Source: Paracamarosporium sp. OC-R06-R3 (taxonomy: Eukaryota; Ascomycota; Dothideomycetes; Pleosporales; Didymosphaeriaceae). From it: a stretch of DNA of 64,000 nt. The notes beneath the pieces were generated by a model. That model worked only from the letters and a program-made list of their open reading frames with translations, did not search any database and was not told the origin of the DNA. Both the position numbers and the translations under genes were made by a program. The stretch lies in the NCBI GenBank assembly GCA_019828545.1, contig JACVRA010000280.1, forward strand, positions 155,332 to 219,331. Direction: 5' to 3'. Shown here piece after piece: positions 57,101-64,000 of this stretch (the first letter of the stretch is position 1; the number at the start of each line of letters is the position of its first letter).

Positions 57101-57307
57101 TTGTGCGGTGATAGAAAAACTCCCATCAACCAACTTGCGAGTATTCTGCAGAAGGGAGAGGTTGGTGTCGAGGAGGTGGACATACAGCACTGGCTGGCAC
57201 TAGCACAGGCTGCCGGCTTGCCTAGTGTAATGTGTGCAGCCATTGAGGAGTATTCTAGTAGCTCTTGGACTTTAACTGAAATTAAACGCGGAGAAAAGAG
57301 TTGGTAA
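45134..57307 (+). CDS. Hybrid highly reducing PKS-NRPS (KS-AT-DH-MT-KR-ACP-C-A-T-R)
   Basis: Exons 45134-50126 and 50184-57307 (57-nt intron), 4038 aa. Domains by residue: KS 8-435 (DTACSSS about 175, HGTGTPTGD, GHLEGTAG), AT 555-870 (FTGQGAQW, GHSSGEIAA about 650), DH 944-1240 (His in PWSSGHRFQ about 977, Asp in HPGFVDSCLQ), C-methyltransferase about 1370-1560 (LEIGAGTGATT about 1425), structural region without an NADPH-binding ER, KR 2140-2330 (LVGLTGEIGRS, GNYGQGNYNAAN), ACP about 2468 (LGIDSLI), C 2570-3000 (YHHIIMDGVSW about 2713), A 3040-3560 (YTSGTTGRSKG, NAYGPAETTI, GRIDGDQQIKLRG, NGKVDR), T about 3617 (GGSSLLLVEL), R 3700-4038 (LTGAFGYLGS, GYIASKYASE). All other core active-site residues read intact. 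It would make a methylated reduced chain, condense it with one amino acid and release it through R. The R domain keeps YxxxK, which favours reductive aldehyde release over Dieckmann cyclisation. The missing ER is probably supplied by the gene at 34684. Confidence 0.95.
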
Positions 57308-58260
57308 GTTACTTATTGTAGAAATATATGACGTATATTACGGGCGAGTGACCAGTACGGGTAAGTGCATCAGATTGTGTACTATTTAAACTTAGCTAAA
57401 AGATATTACTATTATTATTATTATTTTTATTATCCTAAATTATAGTTATCAAGTCGTCCATTAACATCTATAGTAAATTGAAAAATTTCGTAGTACTATC
57501 TTTTAGTATTGTGACGGTCTGGTATGCTGACAGGTCACATGACCGTGCTTGGGGGCGCGCCTACCTCACGTTCAGGCACGCCTACCTGACGGCTGGGCGC
57601 AACCACCTCAGGTGGAAGGTTGTTCCGGGCCAGGCAGCGCGCAAAAGCGCAACAGCCCTATGTACCTGGAGTCTCCTCATCTTAGTGTAGCTGAAATAGA
57701 GCCAACCTACCTCATCTACTTCTTTCGATGTAGGAGACCGAGCTCGTCCTCACACCCTCAAATTAACATGGCATCAGCGCGACTAGAAAGTTTGATTGTG
57801 GGACGGTACCACGATTTGGTCGTGCGAAGCGTATTAGAGATGGCATTATCGGGGAGTACAAATAACCATCATTGTACACTTTCAATTGAAGAATAAGATA
57901 GGGATGCGAAGTAAAGTGCGGGAAAGGATCGATACGGTAGGGCCCGCATGCTCAATCAACGGCCCATACACGCACGTTGGCACCCATTGACAGCCCTAGT
58001 ATGTGTTGAGCGGCGCGGTAGCCTTGTTGTCAGCTGATTGAACCCACACAAGAAGCCGTGCCGCATTTGTGGTACGAGTAAAGCGGCCCGTGCGCAGGAT
58101 AGCTTTCCGCCCTCCATCTGCTGCATCTACTGCCTGTCGCGTTTCCCAGACTCGTACCTTTTGATACGAAAAGTCACACCAACTAGATCGACAGTGGGCT
58201 CGCCTTTTTCCTGGCTGGGTTGGCTTGCCCTTTACAAGTGAGTACGCAGACTGTCAGCTA
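57308..58260. other. Intergenic, AT-rich stretch then GC-rich repeat-like words
   Basis: 57370-57470 is AT-rich with TTA/ATT microsatellite character (attactattattattattatttttatt). 57535-57620 is GC-rich with repeated words (gcgcctacctcacg / cacgcctacctgacg) and GGTCACATGACC-like symmetry, perhaps a mobile-element relic. A 42-codon frame from 57769 has no recognisable feature. No cluster palindrome precedes the P450. Confidence 0.45.
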
Positions 58261-60064
58261 TGGCGTGGGTCAATGCTGTGGCCGTTCTGGCTATGACGTT
58301 CCTAAGTCTATTTGTTCGGAAAGCGTATGTACATCGCTCGAAGATCAACGAGTTACGGAAGCAAGGGGTTGTAAGTGCTCTCTTGACTTTCAGAACGTCT
58401 TGTCATCTGACCTGCGATCTCACTATGGTCAATGCCGGACGGATGGAGCTGTTTCACTGGCCATCTTCTTACTCTTCAAAAGTACGTTGATCAGCTCCCG
58501 CCAAACGCGAACGTGAATCTTACCTTAGTAGACCTTGCCCTTAAGCATAGCGACACGGAGATATTTTTAATGGACGTTTGGCCTGTCTATCCGCCGCTTC
58601 TTATAGTGTACGACCCTGATGCTGCAGTTCAAGTCTCAACAAAGTACAACCTGCCTAAGACAGGCATGCACCTGCAGTTCATGAAACCGATAACCGGGGG
58701 TCCGAACCTTATTTCCATGAACAACCAAAAGTGGAAGACCTGGAGATCGCTGTTCAACCCTGGATTTAGTACGACAGCTATGGTGGACAATGTACCTCAT
58801 ATCGTTAAGTCAGTGCAGGTATCTCAAGAAAAACTGAAAGAGCAGACTCAAAGAGAGATTGTATGCCTTGACGATTTAACCACAAGGATGACGATGGATA
58901 TGATCATGAAATTGACCTTGTAAGATCTCTGCACTTCTTTGGTGGGTTTTCCTCTTATGTTGCAGTGGATACTGACGATTTCTTACATGTAGGGGCGCTG
59001 AAACCGACTATCAGCGGTCAGAGAATGCGTTAGCTACCGCTCTTAGCTATATCACCAGATGGCATTCCTTCCGGGATCCTCGTGTCTTGATGCATCCTTT
59101 CCGGCCGTTCATTCAACGATATTTCGGTTATGTCATAGACAAACTGATCCGAAAAGAGCTCAATCAGAGATTTCTTGAGCTTGGAGCGGAATCTTCACAG
59201 GGCAGAGGCGTTGGCGACGGGAATCGTCGTGGTGCAAGATCAGTTGTAACTTTAGCAATCGAAGCATATATGGTCGAGAACAAATACAGCGATCCGATAC
59301 AGAGACCTAAGCTCGAGAGTCACTTTGCTCGATATACCACATACCAGATCCGGCTGTTTCTTTTCGCCGGAAACGACACGACTTCTTCCACAATCGTCTA
59401 CGTCTATCATCTTCTCTCACAACATCCTGAGGCTCTGAAGAAGACGCGTCAAGAGCACGATAAGATCTTTGGAACTGACGTTGGAACCGCCGCGGAATTG
59501 CTGGTCTAACGTCCCGCGCTTCTGAACCAGTGCAGGTTTACCATGGCTGTTATCAAAGAGACTTTGCGCCTTTATCCACCAGCTGCAACCATGCGTGCAG
59601 GTCAACAAGGCATATCTATCACTGACCGTCATGGAAATAGATATCCAATGGACCATGTGAGCGCCACAATCTTGCACCCCGCGGTCCACCGAAATCCGCG
59701 TGTATGGCCTCAGCCAGAAAGGTTCTTGCCTGAGCGCTTTCTCGTAGATCAAGGTCATGAGCTTTTCCCTTATCCGCCGGCCTTCCGTTCGTTCGAGCAA
59801 GGCGCACGCAGCTGCATTGGGCAGACCCTTGTGTGGAACGAGATTCAAATTACGTTGATTCTCACATTGCACACGTTTGATATCACGCCTGCATATGAAG
59901 AATGGGACGCAACACGAACCGGAATTCTTTATAATCTAAAGGCAAGGTTCTTCGGAGAGCCGGTGAGAACAGTACACGGGGATAGGATTTATCAAACGGA
60001 GAAGGCAGGGACGCATCCAGCTGATGGATACCCGTGTCGTGTGACAATGTCCAAATGGTCCTAA
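58261..60064 (+). pseudogene. Cytochrome P450, disrupted
   Basis: Coding segments 58261 to about 58370, about 58429-58920, 58993-60064. P450 landmarks in order: N-terminal anchor (MAWVNAVAVLAMTFLSLF), FTGHLLTLQ, KWKTWRSLFNPGFS (helix C WxxxR), FLFAGNDTTSS (helix I), VIKETLRLYPP (ExxR), RVWPQPERFLPERF, and FEQGARSCIG (haem Cys). Two lesions: an in-frame TAA at 59507-59509 between helix I and ExxR, in a stretch whose both sides are conserved (AAELLV then RPALLNQ); and no usable acceptor for intron 1, where the expected AG reads GG near 58427-58428. Without repair it would give a truncated protein lacking the haem Cys. A functional form would act as a tailoring oxygenase of the PKS-NRPS product. 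It lacks the cluster palindrome. Confidence 0.82.
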
Positions 60065-60573
60065 TGAACAGACCTCCGTTTACTCTCATCGATTTACAGT
60101 CTTCACATGCGGTTGGATCGTCGCACCAGGTGTTGTCTCAGTGCTGAGAAGAGCACTTTCATATCTACGACCAGAAACGAAATGATATTCAGAAAAGAAA
60201 ATGAGATCTGCTACTGAAACATGAATGAGTGTGTGATGTTGTGTCAAGAAGTATAAAGCGAGGAAGCTGAGGATGCTCGAAAACATTACCGTCCTTACAA
60301 ACACTACCACCAAAGAGTATTCAACTCGGTCATGAGAACGCCATCAGGCATCTGGCCTTCGAGGATGTCTATGCTTGATCGGTGATGTAGCCACCCAAAC
60401 TCCAAGAGTCTTTTTACGATCTGACAAGAGTGTCATGCTTTGCGCCTAGCACTACAGCGAAGATATTTAAAGCATGTAGAATCTTCCATAAAGTCTAGTT
60501 ATAGCAGTTGAAGTCAAAGTTGATGCACTAAATCTTTTCCTGAACACCAGACTTGAAGAACAGTTCTATCATT
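60065..60573. other. Intergenic
   Basis: 3' flank of the P450 and 5' flank of the small secreted gene. A TATA-like TATTTAAAGC lies near 60465, about 110 nt upstream of the next ATG. Nothing else seen. Confidence 0.4.
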
Positions 60574-60900
60574 ATGAAGCTTTCACTCCTCTTGACGGGC
60601 ACTATTGCTTTGACAACATCTGTGGTACTCGCTACTCCCAGATTGAATGAAAGACAGAACGGCGTGCCCAAATGTGTAGATGGCGCTGAAGGTCCGGCCA
60701 ATGAAGCTGCCAACACGGGTGGGTCCATTTCACCAATTCGTTGATAAACTTCATCTAATCAACTGAATGTAACAGTTGCGGATTGCCAGGACAACTACTT
60801 CCTCAGAGAGCAAGCAGAGGTTGAATATGAAAATGGTGTTTTGCAAGGGGTTTTGTATGAATATTGGCCATCCTGTTCAAATCTTCCAGTGCCGCAGTAA
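60574..60900 (+). CDS. Small secreted protein (89 aa), unknown
   Basis: Exons 60574-60718 and 60776-60900 (57-nt intron, phase 1). Start at the first ATG of the frame. The signal peptide is MKLSLLLTGTIALTTSVVLA, followed by TPRLNERQNG. The mature part has three cysteines (VPKC, VADC, WPSC) and many acidic and aromatic residues (NYFLREQAEVEYENG, LYEYWPSC). Not recognised. Effector-like by size and secretion only. It lies just outside the metabolite cluster and lacks the palindrome. Confidence 0.65.
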
Positions 60901-61579
60901 GCTAAGACCTATCTTTCATTGAGGTCCAGTTCATATTCACTAATCCTATCCAAAGGCTCTTGGTAGTATAGTTAATATGGAGACGATATGCGCCCTTTGC
61001 CGTTGTTATCAAGGTCAAGTTCAAGAAGCTTTACAACGGGGGTCACCAATGTGCACATCATGTTGCGTAGTTGATGATCTATTGTATGCTTGGACAATCT
61101 CTACGAAATTTCGTTGGAAGTTATTCTACAGTCACCAAGAAGTGTAGCGATGGTAGGTTTAGTAGAACTTTGCAATGAACACAAGACGTGTGTGGACTTC
61201 CAAAATTGCCTGTACCGTTATCCTCCGCACAATTTATGCCTTGTTCGAGCTTGGCATGCGTTGCCCAGTTCCACTGTGTTCTACATAGAGCAACGTATAT
61301 CGGCGACTTGGTGATCGACTTCAGCATAACTTGTTCTTATTTGGCCCCCAACGCGACTTGCCATTGGCAGCGTTATGTAGTGTTGATCGTTCGGCGCACA
61401 AACACAGCCCTTGCGGCACAGTCATAACCGCCGATCATGACGCACTACCCAAGCTAGAACTCACCTCAAAGGCGCTTACACGCCAAATTATAAGGCTTCG
61501 GACTTCTAGTATTCACATGTCCTCCCGTGCTCCCAGATAATTATTGACCCTAACAGAAAACCTGCAGCGGAAAGTCAAA
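60901..61579. other. Intergenic, no gene recognised
   Basis: About 680 nt between two secreted-protein genes. Short frames on both strands overlap each other and show no features. Confidence 0.4.
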
Positions 61580-62328
61580 ATGCTCAAGCAATTCTCGATC
61601 CTAACCCTCCTCTCTACGCTCACGTTGGGAGCGAAAGCACCTAAAATTGGGTAGGCCTTGCCCGTGACGGGTATGTGAATCGCAAACGTCTGCTAATATC
61701 CTCCAGCAACACCAATATGACTGTCGCCTTCTTCAGCGACAACGACGGCACATTATGCGATAGTGCGGACACTTCGAAAGCTCTCGTTTTCACCACCTCC
61801 ACTATCCCGGCCTCATTCACCTGTTTCAATACCTCCGATATTTTCTCACAGTCCAACACCACAGGGTCCCAAAACGGCACCGTACGCTACACCGCTCCGG
61901 AAGAGCTAGTCCGTTCCAATCGCGTTGAATGGCTCATTAGTAATCTCGACAATTACGACTCCAACACAAATTACTCACGCGTATGGTACGAGCAGAACGG
62001 TGTCACTGGAAGGGTGGAAGAAGGCGTTGAAGCGCGTTGGGTCTTTTACGTCTACCCCTTCGAAGACTGTGAGCAGGCGCCAGCAATTAAATCAGAAATG
62101 GAACAATTCCCTTGGTTTGAGAACAGTTGTCAGACGAAGGAAGGGGGCCAGTGTAGGACGGTGCCCAATAACATCAAAAGCTTTGCGTTTAATACAGCAA
62201 AAGATTATAATTTAGGGCATGAGGGGTGCGAGACGTGGGCGTATCTGGGTTCTGCTGCAAACTTAAGAGTATCGTCTATGGTGTCGGTGAGCATGGCGGT
62301 GTGCACTATGGTATCCTTAATACTATAG
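61580..62328 (+). CDS. Secreted or GPI-anchored protein (230 aa), unknown
   Basis: Exons 61580-61650 and 61707-62328 (56-nt intron) join in frame. The signal peptide is MLKQFSILTLLSTLTLGAKA. The mature chain has paired cysteines (CDSADTS, TCFNTSD, CEQAP, SCQTKEGGQC, GCETW) and several N-glycosylation sequons (NTNMT, NTSD, NTTG, NYS). The last about 20 residues (VSSMVSVSMAVCTMVSLIL) are hydrophobic right to the end after a small-residue stretch, as in GPI-anchor signals. Probably a cell-surface protein. No family recognised. Confidence 0.7.
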
Positions 62329-62612
62329 GCGGCCTGGAAGATAGCTAAGCTGTCTAGTACTAGTTGTTCAAGGTAGTGCTCGTCTATTTTCATGCCAACA
62401 CAGGGACGTTTGATCCCTTGGGTAGTAAATGGGAAGTGTTAGAATAACATTTGGAGACACATCTGTGGGCCACAATTCGGTAATATAGCGATAATTCCTA
62501 TCGATGTGGCATTTATAGCAACTTTCCGCTTGCTTTTTCACTGCGCCAGTGGCAAAGAAGTATACATAGTTCGATAATATTCAATGTGAACACCAACATA
62601 ACTGGGTAGATT

Positions 62613-62992
62613 TTAAGCTATTAAGCTCTTAACAACGGCCCTTGTGAAAACAACGATACGCGCGCAAAAAACATGATGGTATTCCCATTTGAATCGGTGG
62701 AATGGGTTCCGGCATGTGGAAAAAGTGTCGTTATTGGATTTGCCTATGTTTCCTGCATGCCACCTACACAAGATTAGATAATATCGCCTAGACGGCGTTC
62801 CCACTCACCGGTGAAAAGTATCGCTACCAGAACACCTGCCGAGAGCAATGCGACAAAACAGAGCCAGTCTTCTATCATTAAAGACTGGTTTCTGGCTTTT
62901 TGGGCTCGGTATCTCAAAATCACTACAACGATATCCAACGCAAACAGAAAGGAGATGACGCCAACTAATGTGGCTGTGGACTGAGTTGCCAT
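62613..62992 (-). pseudogene. Truncated fungal rhodopsin-domain (PTH11-like) gene fragment
   Basis: A first exon, 62992-62809, encodes MATQSTATLVGVISFLFALD...RYRAQKARNQSLMIEDWLCF, the N-terminal span and loop (IxxDDW-like block, here IEDW) of fungal rhodopsin-like membrane proteins, ending at a good GTGAGT donor. After a plausible acceptor near 62764 the frame closes within about 6 codons, and the similarity seems to continue out of frame (ARIVVFTRAVVKSLIA). No complete seven-span protein can be assembled. I read it as a decayed or truncated copy. Confidence 0.45.
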
Positions 62993-63938
62993 CAATATCG
63001 TGGAGAGGAGGCGTTAGGTTCACAAAATAAGGAACGAATACAACGACAGTAGGATTGCTATCATCTATATGAGTCACGTTCAATGCATATTTACACTTCG
63101 ATGCAGGCCACCTGGCAAACTATCTCCGGAAAGTGTCAGAACAAAGTTTTGGTAGAAATTGGCTTCCAAACTAGGTAATAATTCGCGGTGTCACAAGATC
63201 CTGCTGCAACTACTTTACGAAAGCAAGGTTGGTCTCCGTTCTGTACATGGGTGGTGACTAGATATTCCAACGCCGAAGGCCTTTGAGCGAGCCAACATGC
63301 TGTTCCTCTTCATGCATGCCCCGCTCGGTTAGGAAAGGAACGGAACGGGAACGGGAACGGGCCGTGATATTTGGACCAATACTGTCTCCATATATGCCAA
63401 GCTCCGTGGAAACCTTCGCATGTCTCCGAAATAGCATATCAAGATGCAGCCTGTCTTCAGTTCTTATTAGTTTATTGGTGGGTTATTATCGCATCGATTG
63501 TGTGATTTGTGGCACGTCAGAGGTCAGAGGCCGATGACTGGTGATTGTGTATCTGTGAGGCACAGCAGAAAGCCAATACAAGATTCGACCAATCTGGACA
63601 GGATGTGTAGACAGCCAGCTGTACCACCCACTCACTTGGGTAATGGCTAAATTGTCTACGAGCCACGCCGCAAGGCTGTGCCTCAACTCCAAATGAGATG
63701 CGCTGACGATATTCCAGCCCGCAACATCAATATGATCTGATAACACCCCTAGACCCTAGCTTGGGCTTTCTATCTGCTGTATGACAGGCTCAATATCATT
63801 CCTGCCTCGGCAATCACGATAGAGACTGTGCTGTTTGATTATTTGGTCACAGTGCACGGATCACTACCGTGTCCGTGCGCGTGATGCGCGGGCAACACCA
63901 AAACACCCCAAACTTCAACACGCGATAACTCTACTAAA
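62993..63938. other. Intergenic and transposon border
   Basis: No gene supported. A short tandem gaacg/gggaacg repeat lies at about 63339-63361 (ggaacggaacgggaacgggaacggg). The right end contains the presumed terminal and subterminal sequence of the transposon described next. Confidence 0.4.
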
Positions 63939-64000
63939 ATGGATCCGATTCAGGCTGCGATTAATGAAATTGAATCGCTAGGACTAGGCGAAACTTTTTC
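63849..64000 (+). mobile_element. 5' end of a pogo/Fot1-type DNA transposon (runs off the window)
   Basis: The transposase ATG at 63939 is preceded by GC-rich sequence with repeated cacgg/ccgtg and gcgcgtgatgcgcg words from about 63852, as expected of terminal or subterminal repeats. The exact terminus and the flanking TA target site cannot be fixed without the other end; candidates are the TA near 63841 and the ACAGTGC near 63849. Confidence 0.55.
63939..64000 (+). CDS. Pogo/Fot1-family transposase, N-terminal fragment
   Basis: The last 62 nt of the window encode MDPIQAAINEIESLGLGETF and continue off the edge. This opening (M-x-P-I-x-x-A-I-x-E-I-E-S) is typical of fungal Fot1/pogo transposases, where it precedes a Psq-type helix-turn-helix and a DDE endonuclease domain. 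Neither can be seen here, so intactness is unknown. Confidence 0.7.
   Translation, partial: MDPIQAAINEIESLGLGETF

Noticed and set aside
57769..57896. 42-codon ORF between synthase and P450
   Set aside because: Short, no features, no evidence of expression.
59491..59542. A 27- or 32-nt intron (GT...AG) that would remove the P450 stop codon
   Set aside because: Too short for a fungal spliceosomal intron and it would delete the conserved RPALLNQ stretch.

Overview
The window reads as nuclear DNA of a filamentous ascomycete, most likely a Pleosporales-type Dothideomycete. That placement is an inference. It rests on compact genes with short GT-AG introns (about 45-90 nt), fungal-specific families (Zn2Cys6 regulator, fungal rhodopsin-domain membrane proteins, PKS-NRPS, secretory lipase, pogo/Fot1-like transposase) and no operons. 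About two dozen genes can be supported. Exon structures were worked out by hand from splice signals and frame continuity.

Left part (1-31.3 kb), mostly ordinary or accessory metabolism: a ThDP-dependent enzyme (849-2820, -), a SET-domain protein (3601-4632, +), a sulfotransferase-like P-loop protein (5152-6066, +), a TrkH/Trk1-type K+ transporter (6505-8841, +), a very small secreted Cys-rich protein (9551-9801, +), a secreted SDR (10102-11254, -), a gene-poor gap, an unknown 7-TM protein (13669-14613, +), another gap, a large TPR-like/CHAT putative cysteine protease (16438-20365, -) divergent from a beta-rich unknown protein (20899-21893, +), a HemK-like methyltransferase (-), a membrane-anchored haem-oxygenase-like iron enzyme with a one-base frameshift in a 7-A run (+), a secretory lipase (-), an SDR (+) and a paraoxonase-like esterase (+).

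Middle and right part (about 32.2-60.1 kb): a secondary-metabolite cluster centred on a 4038-residue PKS-NRPS hybrid (45134-57307, +; KS-AT-DH-MT-no functional ER-KR-ACP-C-A-T-R). Around it lie a 14-TM MFS exporter, a stand-alone enoyl reductase that can supply the missing ER in trans, a rhodopsin-like membrane protein, a Zn2Cys6 regulator, an amidohydrolase, a small membrane protein, an alpha/beta-hydrolase next to the PKS-NRPS, and a cytochrome P450. The palindrome CCGAANNTTCGG occurs four times in the window by eye. All four copies lie in cluster promoters (34445, 36097, 42396, 44914), which marks a probable regulon. The P450 carries an in-frame stop and an apparently lost splice acceptor, so the pathway probably ends early in this strain. 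The gene set (PKS-NRPS with reductive release, trans-ER, hydrolase) matches the core used for pyrrolinone/cytochalasan-like compounds, but no Diels-Alderase was seen.

Right edge (60.5-64 kb): two small secreted proteins, a decayed rhodopsin-domain gene, and at the very end the start of a pogo/Fot1-type DNA transposon.
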